DNA from: Pseudoalteromonas neustonica
Lineage (GTDB): Bacteria; Pseudomonadota; Gammaproteobacteria; Enterobacterales; Alteromonadaceae
Assembly (NCBI RefSeq): GCF_001653135.1
Contig: NZ_BDDS01000017.1
Span: forward strand, 1 to 64,000
Direction of reading: 5' to 3'
DNA: 64,000 nt
Made by a program: the position numbers and the translations under genes. The notes under the pieces are model-generated. The model was not told the DNA's origin, made no database searches, and worked only from the letters and a program-made list of their open reading frames with translations. Below are positions 16,504 to 25,302 of this stretch, one piece after another. Numbering within the stretch: position 1 is the first letter of the stretch; every line of letters starts with the position of its first letter.

Positions 16504-18534
16504 ATGAAGTGTTTTTTGCAAGGAAGCATAATTTTATTGCTTTTTTTTACGTCGCTATTTTGCATGCAAGTCAAAGCATTAGACTCAACACAAGGGCTTT
16601 ATGTAACGATAGATGTTAAACCTAATGGCGATCTTGTAATTACAGAGCAGTTTGATTTAATCGCAGGCGGTTATATTTTTGAACACGGTATTTATAGAGC
16701 AGTCCCATTAGTATTAGAAGGTCAATATGGTGGACAGTATCTAGCTGGTTTTAAAATGTTAAGCGCTCACTTAAATGATAAACCCACCCCTTATTTAGTG
16801 ACGTTTTCAGAAGGTCAGGCCATTATTAAAGTGGGAGATCCAACTAAAAAATTAGCTTTAGGGCAAGCTAAGTTTGTTATTTCTTATCAGCTATCAGATA
16901 AAATTAGGTTTTTTCAAAATCATGATGAGCTTTTATTTCATGCGATACCTTATCAATGGGCAACCTCAATAGAGCAGTCAAAGGTTGTAGTTAATCTACC
17001 TGAAAAGTCACGTGCATTGCAGTGGCTTGCGTATACAGGTTCTTATCGGGAAAAAGGCAGCGATTACTTTGCCCAGAATCCAAAACAAAACGAGTTTAGG
17101 TTTACTGCTAAGACTGTTCTAGGTCAGAGTCAGGGAATGACTATTGTGATTGCGTTACCTAAAGGTGTAATAGAACAACCATCGCTGTTTTATCTTATAT
17201 TTTTATTGGAGTTTATCGAGTGGGTTATAGCCATAATATTTTTAGGTGCAGTCGGTAGCTTTATTTATTGGTCTTGGCGTAAATTCGGCCAATATCCTGA
17301 TGAAAATGTTGAACTTTTAGAAGTAGTAAAAATACCAAATGAACTTTCCCCGGCGCTGATCCGAGGTATCACCAAGCATGGATTTTCTATGAAATGCTCA
17401 ATCGAAGAGTTTACATCAACCTGTGTAAGCTTGGGAGTTAAAGGTTATTTAGACTTAAAATACACTCAAGAGTTGAGTACTGAGACGGTAGTTGTTGGCC
17501 GATATTACTCACATTCATTGTTACTAACGGTTAAACCCAACTTTCCTAATAAGGCCCTGCCAAAAAATGAGCAATGTGTACTTGATTGGGTTATCAATGA
17601 AGGTGGTTGTTACGTTATTAGTAGCGATAATAGAGAACCAAACCGTCAGCTTTTTAAGTTGTTTAGTACAGCGTTGAGAGCTGAGGCAAAAGACGCAAAA
17701 ATTTTTACCTGGAATTTCAAGTACACACTCATTACTGTTGGTTTATCGAGTATGTTTGTCGGCGTTCAATCGGTTTTAGGCGTATCAGATTGGATTGATA
17801 TACTGTGGGGGCCGCTGGTGATAGTGATGACTTTTCCCATATTTATTTTATGGTTTGCCATTTACGAAAGCATTTTTGATAAAGATAAAGATAAAGATAA
17901 AGATAAAGATAAAGATAAAGATAAAGATAAAGATAAGCCTGCGTCACAAATAAAAAATAAAGCGCTGATGATTGGTGCTGTATGGATCCCATGGGTTGGT
18001 TTACTGTGCTACTTTTTACCATTATTGTCGTTATCGAGCGCTTTTTTAATACTTTTTTGTCTGTCAGCAGCGCACTTAAATTACGCTCCCACCCATTATG
18101 GCCGACAATTATTAATCAGTGCGTTACAGATAAAAAAATATATAGAGGCCGAAAAAGAACCTGAGGATGATTTTTTACTCGATGCATCGGAATATGAAAC
18201 GTTGTTACCATATGCTATTTCATTAGAGCTTCAAAAAGTGTGGTGTAGTCGATTTGATAATGTTCAGAAAATGAAAAGAAAACAATTTAGAAAACTGAAA
18301 GCACGTAAGAAACGATCATCTTCTGATAACCTTAATCCATTCAGGTACAAGCCTATTTGGTTTTTGGGTAGCTTTTCAGCTCAGTCAGAATTTGTTAATT
18401 CGTTAGAGAGCATTAGTTATTCGGCCACTGGTAATTTAGGCGCTTCATCTTCTACGACTAGTTCGGGGTTCTCCAGTGGTAGTGGTTTTTCTGGAGGCGG
18501 CGGTGGAGGTGGAGGCGGCGGCGGAGGTTGGTAG
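16504..18534 (+). CDS. DUF2207 membrane protein with Gly-rich tail
   Basis: A signal peptide is followed by an extracytoplasmic beta-rich domain (MYVTIDVKPNGDLVITEQF-like start, FEHGIYRAVPL), a membrane helix near residue 240, a cytoplasmic domain, further helices near 410-450 and 490-530, and a C-terminus ending in a run of twelve Gly then Trp. This is the DUF2207 family layout, of unknown function, often ending in Gly-rich tails. A run of ten Asp-Lys pairs encoded by a hexanucleotide repeat lies at about residues 459-478 between two membrane segments. An AAGGAA site precedes the ATG. Confidence 0.85.
   Translation: MKCFLQGSIILLLFFTSLFCMQVKALDSTQGLYVTIDVKPNGDLVITEQFDLIAGGYIFEHGIYRAVPLVLEGQYGGQYLAGFKMLSAHLNDKPTPYLVTFSEGQAIIKVGDPTKKLALGQAKFVISYQLSDKIRFFQNHDELLFHAIPYQWATSIEQSKVVVNLPEKSRALQWLAYTGSYREKGSDYFAQNPKQNEFRFTAKTVLGQSQGMTIVIALPKGVIEQPSLFYLIFLLEFIEWVIAIIFLGAVGSFIYWSWRKFGQYPDENVELLEVVKIPNELSPALIRGITKHGFSMKCSIEEFTSTCVSLGVKGYLDLKYTQELSTETVVVGRYYSHSLLLTVKPNFPNKALPKNEQCVLDWVINEGGCYVISSDNREPNRQLFKLFSTALRAEAKDAKIFTWNFKYTLITVGLSSMFVGVQSVLGVSDWIDILWGPLVIVMTFPIFILWFAIYESIFDKDKDKDKDKDKDKDKDKDKPASQIKNKALMIGAVWIPWVGLLCYFLPLLSLSSAFLILFCLSAAHLNYAPTHYGRQLLISALQIKKYIEAEKEPEDDFLLDASEYETLLPYAISLELQKVWCSRFDNVQKMKRKQFRKLKARKKRSSSDNLNPFRYKPIWFLGSFSAQSEFVNSLESISYSATGNLGASSSTTSSGFSSGSGFSGGGGGGGGGGGGW
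17878..17937 (+). repeat. (GATAAA)10 in-frame microsatellite
   Basis: Ten hexanucleotide units (last AAG) encode Asp-Lys pairs in the cytoplasmic loop of the DUF2207 protein. Unit changes by slippage would keep the reading frame and alter only loop length. Confidence 0.95.
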
Positions 18535-18595
18535 GTAAATGATAAAAACAAATTTTTATACCTGTAAATCAAGTGCCTGAAAAGTAACTTTGTTA

Positions 18596-19036
18596 TTAAT
18601 ATACTAGCTCACTTACGATCAGTGGATTATTATGCAAGGTTTTATGTACCGGGCATTTATCGGCTATTTCCAACAGGCGCTGACGTTGTTCGTCTGTTAA
18701 ATCGCCCACTAGGGTGATTTTTCGTGTGATTGCTTCAAGATTACCGGTTTGTTCGCAATCGTGACAATCAGCGTGATAGTCACGAGTGTGCTCAAGTTCA
18801 ACTTTGACGTGTTCTAGCGGTAGGTTTTTTCGGTTTGCATACATACGCAGCGTCATCGATGTGCATGCACCAAGGCCAGCTAATAAGTGGTGATAAGGAT
18901 CTGGCCCTAAATTACTGCCGCCAACTTTAAGAGGCTCATCAGCGAGCCATGTGTGATCTTTAGTACTGACGTGCTGAGTAAATACATGGTCTTTTTCTTC
19001 AACGAGTACATTGCCATTATTAAGTTTGGCTGTGTA
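18596..19036 (-). pseudogene. OsmC domain cut off from its hydrolase by in-frame TAA
   Basis: After the hydrolase stop at 19037-19039 the same frame continues without interruption for 146 codons as an OsmC domain: LNNGNVLVEEKDHVF, then LKVGGSNLGPDPYHHLLAGL, GACTSMTLRMYA and DKCPVHKTL. Both conserved OsmC cysteines (in GACTS and KCPVH) are present. There is no ATG, GTG or TTG between 19036 and 18857; the first ATG, at 18856, lies after the first conserved Cys. Independent translation would therefore give only a half domain. Known bifunctional hydrolase-OsmC proteins of about 400 residues equal the summed length here. Recent nonsense mutation, sequencing error or readthrough are the options. 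Confidence 0.85.
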
Positions 19037-19798
19037 TTAACTTTTATCATATTTTACATAGCGTGTTGCCCATGAGGCAATTATGTGTGCCACGTAGTCT
19101 GCGTCTTCTTTATTGGTGAGTAAATGGTCTGCATCATCTAAGCTTATAAAACTCTTAGGGTGTTTTGCCGCAGCGTATATTTTTTCAGCTTCTGAGATTT
19201 TAACCGTGGCATCAATGGGGGAGTGCATCACCAATAACGCGCGTTTAAGCTTACTAATATGACTGCTATCGTATTTAGCAATATCGTCTATAAACTGTTT
19301 TTTAATGGTAAATTCTCGACCAGCTAAGCTGACTTTTGCTTCACCAGCGCTGTTGATCTCGTCTAAATGAGCAGCAAAATTATGGGCAACATGCTGTGCA
19401 TCTGATGGCGCGCCAATTGTTGTGATTGCTTGAACTTCATTCATATGTTCTGCTGCCGCAAGTACAGCGGCACCACCTAAACTATGACCAATTAATAACT
19501 GGGGAGCCTTAAAATGATCACGTAAGTGATCTGCTGCGGCCACTAAATCTTGAATATTTGATGAAAAATTACTGTTAGCAAAATCACCGTCACTGTTACC
19601 AAGGCCTGTAAAATCAAAGCGTAATACCGCAATGCCTTGCTGAGTGAGTGCTCGGCTAATTCTACTGGCGGCAGCGATATCTTTACCACAGGTAAAGCAA
19701 TGTGCGAATAGGGCGTAAAATTTTATCTCACGGGTGGGCGTTTCAAGTTGTCCGGCGAGTGTTAAGTCGCCACTTTTAAAAGAAATTTTTTGGCGCAT
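19037..19798 (-). CDS. Alpha/beta hydrolase domain of a split hydrolase-OsmC protein
   Basis: The 253 residues match the N-terminal half of the bifunctional alpha/beta hydrolase-OsmC family: FAHCFTCGKDIAAASRI, LRFDFTGLGNSDGDFANSNF and the nucleophile elbow LLIGHSLGGAAVLA with Ser at 106; ADHLLT near the end supplies the His. The TAA stop falls exactly in the interdomain linker (WATRYVKYDKS), and OsmC sequence continues in frame. The hydrolase domain is complete and may still work. OsmC-type proteins reduce organic peroxides; the hydrolase role in the fusion is not established. Confidence 0.85.
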   Translation of the reverse strand: MRQKISFKSGDLTLAGQLETPTREIKFYALFAHCFTCGKDIAAASRISRALTQQGIAVLRFDFTGLGNSDGDFANSNFSSNIQDLVAAADHLRDHFKAPQLLIGHSLGGAAVLAAAEHMNEVQAITTIGAPSDAQHVAHNFAAHLDEINSAGEAKVSLAGREFTIKKQFIDDIAKYDSSHISKLKRALLVMHSPIDATVKISEAEKIYAAAKHPKSFISLDDADHLLTNKEDADYVAHIIASWATRYVKYDKS

Positions 19799-20065
19799 AG
19801 GTGACCTTTTAGGATTGAAAGATATTGGCGAAATAGGATATGAAAGAGTAGACCATAAAATTGTGCTTATGATTTCAATTAGTTTCGTGCTTTACCTACA
19901 ATAGCAACATTTTGATTTACATCAAGTAATAAGCGCTTACCAAATGAAGGCGGACATAAGTCCTTATGTTTTTAAGGCTAGTTTATTATTCTCGCGAAGC
20001 GCTACAATGGAGCAACTGCTATGATTAGCAAAGGCTTTTGACAACTTAATTCATTGGATACGAAC

Positions 20066-20905
20066 ATGCAATTACCTACCGTTGATTATAAAGCGAGCGA
20101 TGCGGCCGCTCAATTTGTTGAGTCTCTTAGAAATACGGGCTTTGGTGTATTAAAAAATCACCCAATACCACAGTCATTGGTTGAGTCAATTTATAAAAAT
20201 TGGCAGGCTTTTTTTAATTCAGAACAAAAAAATGACTTCTTATTTTCAAAAGAAACGCAAGATGGTTATTTCCCACCGTCAGTGTCAGAAGTGGCAAAAG
20301 GGTTTACGGTAAAAGATATTAAAGAGTACTTTCATGTTTATCCAAATGGTCGTGTTCCTGCTGAACTTGAAGCTGATGTGCGTGAGTACTACCGTTTAGC
20401 AAACGAATTTGCAGCAGAGCTATTAAGCTGGGTACAAGCTGAAGCACCTGCTGATGTGCGCGCTAAATTCTCGATTGATTTAAAAGATATGATTGCGAAT
20501 TCTGAACAAACATTACTGCGTATTCTTCATTATCCGCCAATGACTGGCGATGAAGAGCCCGGTGCGATTCGTGCTGCTGCACATGGCGATATAAACTTAT
20601 TAACAGTATTACCAGCGTCAAATGAGCCCGGCTTGCAAGTGCAAAAAACAGATGGTGGTTGGTTAGACGTGCCGTGTGATTTTGGCAGTTTAATTATTAA
20701 TATTGGCGATATGCTTCAAGAGGCATCGGGTGGTTATTTTCCATCGACTATTCATCGTGTAATTAATCCTGCGGGCAAAGCGTCTACAAAGTCGCGTATT
20801 TCTCTTCCTTTGTTTTTACACCCACGCCCGGACGTTGTTTTGTCTGAGCGATACACGGCTGATAGCTACTTACAAGAGCGCTTGCGTGAGTTAGGGGTTA
20901 AATAA
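20066..20905 (+). CDS. 2OG-Fe(II)/isopenicillin-N-synthase-like oxygenase
   Basis: The N-terminal dioxin-type segment (FVESLRNTGFGVLKNHPI) is followed by the jelly-roll core: HGDINLLTVLP supplies the His-x-Asp iron ligands, STIHRVINP the distal His, and SRISLPLFLHPR the 2-oxoglutarate-binding Arg-x-Ser. This is the non-heme iron oxygenase superfamily of plant- and fungal-type enzymes; substrate unknown. The ATG at 20066 is preferred over the in-frame TTG at 20054 and gives 279 residues. It is a single gene with its own terminator. Confidence 0.88.
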   Translation: MQLPTVDYKASDAAAQFVESLRNTGFGVLKNHPIPQSLVESIYKNWQAFFNSEQKNDFLFSKETQDGYFPPSVSEVAKGFTVKDIKEYFHVYPNGRVPAELEADVREYYRLANEFAAELLSWVQAEAPADVRAKFSIDLKDMIANSEQTLLRILHYPPMTGDEEPGAIRAAAHGDINLLTVLPASNEPGLQVQKTDGGWLDVPCDFGSLIINIGDMLQEASGGYFPSTIHRVINPAGKASTKSRISLPLFLHPRPDVVLSERYTADSYLQERLRELGVK

Positions 20906-20929
20906 TGCTCACGTAATAAGCGTTTTCCT

Positions 20930-20957
20930 AAAGCGGCCATTGTGCCGCTTTTGTGTT
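20930..20957 (+). terminator. Intrinsic terminator after the oxygenase gene
   Basis: AAAGCGGC and GCCGCTTT pair around a 6-nt loop, followed by a T-rich stretch. Confidence 0.75.
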
Positions 20958-20969
20958 TTATAAGGCCTT

Positions 20970-21039
20970 ATACCAACCAGCATAAATATTTGAACAATTT
21001 AACGAATTAAATAGACCCCACATCTATCCAGATTGGTAT
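20970..21039. repeat. Short element with ATACCAA/TTGGTAT ends
   Basis: About 70 bp bounded by 7-bp inverted ends, in the gap before rhlE. It resembles other small palindromic intergenic elements of the window, but the arms pair only partly. Confidence 0.35.
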
Positions 21040-21179
21040 TACTCTTAGGCTTTGCTCTGCATGACACTATTGTTGTATTAGCTGTCTTGCTGTAAACGTG
21101 AATATTCAATGCATTATTGGTCACGATCGGTATAATGCGCGCAACTGGCCGCTTTGGCCTTATTTAAAAGAGAGTTTAT

Positions 21180-22604
21180 ATGAGTTTTGATGGGTTAGGT
21201 TTATCACAGTCTTTAGTTAATGCAGTTTTAGAAAAGGGCTATGAAACGCCAACACCAATTCAGGCTCAAGCCATTCCAGCGATCATTGAAGGTCGTGATG
21301 TGATGGCTGCAGCACAAACGGGTACAGGTAAAACAGCGGGCTTTACATTGCCGCTTATAGAGTCATTGGCTAAAGGTCAAAGAGCTAAAAACAATCAAGT
21401 ACGTGCGCTTATTTTAACGCCAACGCGAGAACTTGCATTGCAAGTAAGCGAAAATGTTGAAGAGTATGCAAAGCACTCTGATATTAGCTCATTTGTTGTG
21501 TATGGTGGTGTTAAAATAAACCCACAAATGCAACGTTTACGCAGAGGTGTTGACATTTTAGTTGCAACGCCTGGTCGGTTAATGGATTTACATAATCAAA
21601 ATGCACTGAAGTTCGATACCCTTGAAGTGCTTGTGCTTGATGAAGCTGACCGTATGCTTGATATGGGTTTCATTCATGATATTAAACGTATCATCAGTAA
21701 GTTACCGGCTAAACGTCAAAACTTAATGTTCTCAGCGACTTTTTCGGATGATATTCGTGCGCTTGCAAAAGGGTTAATTAATGATCCTGTTGAAATTTCT
21801 GTTGCAGCCAAAAACACCACCGCTAAGAGTGTTACTCAATCAGTGTATGCTGTAGATAAAGCACGTAAAACTGCGCTGTTAAGTCATTTGATCCGCACGA
21901 ATGAGTGGCAACAGGTATTAGTATTTAGTCGAACTAAACACGGTGCTAACCGTTTAGTTAAACAACTAGAGCGCGACGATATTGTAGGCGCAGCTATTCA
22001 TGGTAATAAATCTCAAGGCGCACGAGTAAAAGCACTTGATGGATTTAAAAACGGTGAAGTACGTGTACTTGTAGCGACTGATATTGTTGCTCGTGGCCTA
22101 GATATAGTTGAATTACCACATGTTGTTAACTATGACTTACCTAACATTTATGAAGATTACGTTCACCGTATTGGTCGTACTGGCCGTGCAGGTGCAACGG
22201 GTCATGCAATTTCATTTGTAACAAGTGATGATGCTGCTGACTTATATGGTATTGAGCGCTTTATTGGTGAGCTAATTCCACGCGCCAAAGAGCCGGGTTT
22301 TGAGCCAACGCAAGGTGTGCCTGAACGAGATCTTGATGCGAGACCAATCGCACCTAAAAAGCCTAAAAAAGCTAAACAGCCATTTAATAAGCCTAAGTCT
22401 GATAACAGTAAACCAAACAGTAAAAAACCGAATAACGGTGGAAATGGCACAGGCCCACGCCGTGGTGGCTCAGGTAAAAAACCGGATGCGAATAAAGCTG
22501 GTGGTGAGCAAGCGCAAAACCCTTGGGCTAAGCGCCAGTCAGTAAGTGGCAGTGGTCAGCGCCGTCGTCGCCCAGATAATAGCGGATCACAAGGTAACTC
22601 GTAA
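21180..22604 (+). CDS. rhlE: DEAD-box RNA helicase, RhlE type
   Basis: All DEAD-box motifs appear in order: Q motif (TPIQAQAIP), motif I AAQTGTGKT, PTRELA, TPGRLMD, DEAD in VLDEADRMLDMGF, SAT, and HRIGRTGRAG. The core ends near residue 370 and a basic, Asn/Gly/Lys-rich disordered tail of about 100 residues follows, typical of RhlE and involved in RNA binding. RhlE remodels RNA in ribosome assembly and RNA decay, often at low temperature. A GAGAG site precedes the ATG. Confidence 0.93.
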   Translation: MSFDGLGLSQSLVNAVLEKGYETPTPIQAQAIPAIIEGRDVMAAAQTGTGKTAGFTLPLIESLAKGQRAKNNQVRALILTPTRELALQVSENVEEYAKHSDISSFVVYGGVKINPQMQRLRRGVDILVATPGRLMDLHNQNALKFDTLEVLVLDEADRMLDMGFIHDIKRIISKLPAKRQNLMFSATFSDDIRALAKGLINDPVEISVAAKNTTAKSVTQSVYAVDKARKTALLSHLIRTNEWQQVLVFSRTKHGANRLVKQLERDDIVGAAIHGNKSQGARVKALDGFKNGEVRVLVATDIVARGLDIVELPHVVNYDLPNIYEDYVHRIGRTGRAGATGHAISFVTSDDAADLYGIERFIGELIPRAKEPGFEPTQGVPERDLDARPIAPKKPKKAKQPFNKPKSDNSKPNSKKPNNGGNGTGPRRGGSGKKPDANKAGGEQAQNPWAKRQSVSGSGQRRRRPDNSGSQGNS

Positions 22605-22626
22605 GTTATACTGAGTCGTTTTAATT

Positions 22627-22652
22627 AGCGCCATTTCATATGGCGCTTTTTT
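22627..22652. terminator. Terminator between rhlE and the DUF3307 gene
   Basis: AGCGCCAT and ATGGCGCT form a perfect 8-bp stem followed by a T run for rhlE. Its 3' end touches the DUF3307 stop, so it may serve both strands. Confidence 0.85.
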
Positions 22653-23394
22653 ATGCCCTGAGATAATTAATTGCTAGGCCAATAAATAGAGTAACGGTGA
22701 CACTTAATAAAGTACCGAGCATGACATATTCAGTTAGCTTTTTATCTTTACTGGCGCTTAAGTCACCAAATCTAAACACCGATTTTGCAGCCAGTAAAAA
22801 GCCAACCCCCGCAAATTGATCTAATAAAATAAAGGTAAGCATTAGTACGCGCTCTAACATGCCAATACTTTGCCCAGCAGCGGGCAAACTGCCTGTAGCA
22901 CTAAAACCAGCGGTTATTCGCTCCAACATCATACGGATAAATACAGCACTGGGACTGAGTATTAATAAATAACCGCACAAGACCCATAATGTGGAAGGTG
23001 CAATTAACCATTGCCATACGGCTATAAAAAAATCACTGTTATCACTTAGCCAAATAGCCAATAGTAAAATTACGGCTAAATGAGCAAGCTGGTCAAATAT
23101 AAAAGGCACGACTCCTTTGCTTGAATACGATTTAGCGAGGTCAATGAGATAATGGGTCACCATAACGATAGCTGTTGCGCCACAAATACGTAATACGTCT
23201 TGCCAGCCATAAATAAGCTCCCACCATGTAACAATTAAAGCGGTCGATACGCCATGAACGAGTACATGTAAATACAATTTTTTAGCACGAAAATGACGCG
23301 TGTTACGATTATTTACCCAACTCATCGGTTGCCAGTAAAAGTCAGCTAATATGTGGCCAATTACTAATGCAGCCATCAATACACTAAAACTCAT
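22651..23394 (-). CDS. DUF3307 membrane protein
   Basis: The 247-residue protein has about seven hydrophobic helices. The N-terminal MAALVIGHILADFYWQPMSW and the later HVLVHGVSTAL with VMVTHYLIDLAKSY are conserved DUF3307 blocks with His/Asp residues inside membrane segments. Function is unknown. Its ATG overlaps the satD-like stop by 4 bp (ATGA), so it is translationally coupled to that gene and presumably controlled by the same upstream palindromes. Confidence 0.85.
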   Translation of the reverse strand: MSFSVLMAALVIGHILADFYWQPMSWVNNRNTRHFRAKKLYLHVLVHGVSTALIVTWWELIYGWQDVLRICGATAIVMVTHYLIDLAKSYSSKGVVPFIFDQLAHLAVILLLAIWLSDNSDFFIAVWQWLIAPSTLWVLCGYLLILSPSAVFIRMMLERITAGFSATGSLPAAGQSIGMLERVLMLTFILLDQFAGVGFLLAAKSVFRFGDLSASKDKKLTEYVMLGTLLSVTVTLFIGLAINYLRA

Positions 23395-24017
23395 GATTTG
23401 ACTCCTTTGAGAGTCGAAATTGTATCTTCAGCATAATGTAAAAATCGTTCAATTAATTGGTAGTGCGCAAGATTGAGTAATTTGGTTACATTTTCCCGGC
23501 TTGTTTTTAATTGCTTTGCCAGTTCGCTATGCTGCTTGTTTTTTGCGGTTAAATACACATACAGAGCATTTGCCTGTTTTACCGTCATTTTAGTCAACAA
23601 GGTATCAACAAAAGCTATATTTAGCGCAAGACCAGGGTCTATATTTTGATTGGCTATATTTAAAATTAACCGTTGGTTGTTTATTTCGTCTAAACTGCGC
23701 CCTGACATTGTAAATGCAGAGCCGGTCGCTGTTTTGATATCTGCACGTGCGTTGTCAATTTCGCCAATGGCTAGACTTTGGCGGATTTCATACCCAGCTG
23801 CTTTTATATTTAAATATAGCAGTAAGGCAACCATGCAAACGTATTGCGGTTGCTGGAGCTGAATTTGAAATGCATCACCGCGATAAAGCGTACTTTGCCC
23901 TTGCCATCTTTGAGTTATAGCTCTTAGGCTTTGATCGAGCTGGTACAGCATTGCATCGTACTCATGCTGGGGAATATTCTGTGATTTAATTACATCACCA
24001 CTTATCACTGCAATCAT
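23391..24017 (-). CDS. SatD family protein with C-terminal HTH
   Basis: The N-terminal domain (IAVISGDVIKSQNIP, then STLYRGDAFQIQL) is characteristic of the SatD family, named after a gene downstream of the streptococcal SRP ffh gene. The C-terminal part (HSELAKQLKTSRENVTKLLN) looks like a helix-turn-helix. A DNA-binding role is plausible because three identical-period palindromes lie immediately upstream. It is paired with DUF3307, a pairing that recurs in Bacteria (recalled). Function is not established. Confidence 0.82.
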   Translation of the reverse strand: MIAVISGDVIKSQNIPQHEYDAMLYQLDQSLRAITQRWQGQSTLYRGDAFQIQLQQPQYVCMVALLLYLNIKAAGYEIRQSLAIGEIDNARADIKTATGSAFTMSGRSLDEINNQRLILNIANQNIDPGLALNIAFVDTLLTKMTVKQANALYVYLTAKNKQHSELAKQLKTSRENVTKLLNLAHYQLIERFLHYAEDTISTLKGVKS

Positions 24018-24049
24018 AAAATACCTGTTAGTATAGCCAATATAGATAA

Positions 24050-24123
24050 GTAACCATTTTAGGTTACATTGAGGTATGTAACCTAAAATGGTTACATTGA
24101 AATATGTAACTAATTTAGGTTAC
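24050..24123. promoter_or_regulatory. Three 18-bp palindromes at exact 28-bp spacing
   Basis: Sites at 24050-24067, 24078-24095 and 24106-24123 share the form GTAAC(C) N5-6 GGTTAC. The first two are exact reverse complements of each other, and the linkers ATTGAGGTAT and ATTGAAATAT are nearly identical. The array occupies the gap between satD and the divergent NYN gene. It reads as a cooperative operator, most simply bound by the HTH of the SatD-like protein; this is inferred from position. Confidence 0.8.
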
Positions 24124-24206
24124 TAACGATTAAAAAGCAAGGATGATAGAGTAACGACAAGATTTGGCACGCCCTAATAAGTAACGATGTTTATGAGGAA
24201 AATAAC

Positions 24207-24746
24207 ATGACAGAGCAAACGCAGATACCAGCGAGTACACAATCAGAGCTTGTGACAGGTAAGAACTCAAGTAAACCGCGAGTAGGTATTTTTGTTGATG
24301 TGCAAAATATTTATTATACCTGTAGAGAGAGCTATCGGAAAAACTTCGATTACAATTCTTTTTGGGCAAAAATAAGTGATGAATATGAAATTGATTGCGC
24401 GATTGCGTATGCAATTTATCGAGGTGATGAAAAACAATCTCAGTTTCAAAATATTCTTCGTGCGATTGGTTTTGAAGTAAAGTTAAAGCCATTTATCCAA
24501 CGTCGAGATGGCAGTGCAAAAGGTGATTGGGATGTAGGGATCACAATAGACATGCTTGAATACGGTAAAAAGCTTGATAAAGTTATCTTGCTCTCTGGTG
24601 ACGGTGATTTTGCTTTATTACTGGGTCATTTAAAGCTGCAGTATAATGTGCCTTGTGATGTATATGGAGCAGATAGGTTAACAGCCGAAGCATTAAAGCA
24701 AAGTGCTGCGCAATTTTATTGTATTGATGATTCACTCCTTTTATAG
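24207..24746 (+). CDS. NYN/LabA-like PIN-fold domain protein
   Basis: The 179-residue protein shows the NYN pattern: VGIFVDVQNIYYTC with the first metal-binding Asp and Asn, WDVGITIDML with another Asp, and LLSGDGDFALLL with the last acidic pair. NYN domains are PIN-like ribonucleases; the acidic residues expected for catalysis are retained. It is divergent from satD-DUF3307 and separated by the palindromic array, so both sides may share regulation. A GAGGAAAA site stands before the ATG. Confidence 0.87.
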   Translation: MTEQTQIPASTQSELVTGKNSSKPRVGIFVDVQNIYYTCRESYRKNFDYNSFWAKISDEYEIDCAIAYAIYRGDEKQSQFQNILRAIGFEVKLKPFIQRRDGSAKGDWDVGITIDMLEYGKKLDKVILLSGDGDFALLLGHLKLQYNVPCDVYGADRLTAEALKQSAAQFYCIDDSLLL

Positions 24747-24772
24747 AACACATGTATTAAATAACTAACCTT

Positions 24773-24839
24773 ATGTTAAAAATATTTGACATGGCTATAA
24801 AGTAGACTTATAGTTTTAATGTTAAACATATTTAACATT
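24773..24839 (+). promoter_or_regulatory. Promoter with two flanking XRE-type operators
   Basis: TTGACA at 24786-24791 and TATAGT at 24809-24814 are 17 bp apart. Palindrome one (ATGTTAAA AATA TTTGACAT, 24773-24792, one mismatch) covers the -35. Palindrome two (AATGTTAAA CATA TTTAACATT, 24818-24839, perfect) covers the transcription start. Occupancy of both would block RNA polymerase, suggesting autorepression by the XRE protein encoded second in the operon. Confidence 0.75.
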
Positions 24840-24872
24840 AAGTTTGTTTTACTTAACTTTAAAAGGTGGGTT

Positions 24873-25301
24873 ATGAGTTATACACAAAAATCACGATTAC
24901 TTGAGATGGTTATCACTTTAATTGTATTGTTTAATTATATGCAGTCAGTACTGTCGATGACACCACAGGCACAAATGGACGTAACATTAGCCAGTGGTCT
25001 ATTGATCTCGTTAGCAATACAAACGGTTGCTATGCTTATTGTAATGCACATTATATTAGCTGCATTTAATGCAAAATATGCCAATCAAGCAAAAGATGAA
25101 CGAGAGCAAAGCATAGCGTTAAAGGCCAAAAGTGTGTCGCTGTATATTTTGCAAATTGGGGTTGTACACACGGTGTTTTCAATGTTGATTGGGCCACAAT
25201 ATGGGTTGCCAATAAGTCCATTGCATCAATTGGTGATTGTTGCACTATTAAGTGACGTGATAGGCAAAGGTGTTGAAGCATGGTTATTGTATAGAGGCTA
25301 G
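24873..25301 (+). CDS. Four-helix membrane protein upstream of an XRE regulator
   Basis: About 142 residues with four predicted membrane helices and a charged loop (KYANQAKDEREQSIALKAKS) in the middle. An earlier in-frame ATG at 24819 lies inside the second operator, so the ATG at 24873, preceded by AAAGGTGGG, is chosen. The XRE-type regulator starts one base after its stop. Small membrane protein plus Xre pairs are common; the membrane protein may sense a signal or simply be regulated. Confidence 0.7.
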   Translation: MSYTQKSRLLEMVITLIVLFNYMQSVLSMTPQAQMDVTLASGLLISLAIQTVAMLIVMHIILAAFNAKYANQAKDEREQSIALKAKSVSLYILQIGVVHTVFSMLIGPQYGLPISPLHQLVIVALLSDVIGKGVEAWLLYRG

Positions 25302-25302
25302 C

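Noticed and set aside
18596..18856. Short OsmC-like gene starting at the ATG at 18856
   Set aside because: The OsmC fold extends 60 codons further upstream in the same frame, so this ATG would yield only half a domain.
24050..24123. Possible small CRISPR array (28-bp period)
   Set aside because: The units contain palindromic sites with nearly identical linkers rather than unique spacers, and no cas gene is present.
24130..24492. 120-residue minus-strand ORF opposite the NYN gene
   Set aside because: It is antisense to a clear NYN-domain protein and crosses the regulatory gap; no family features.
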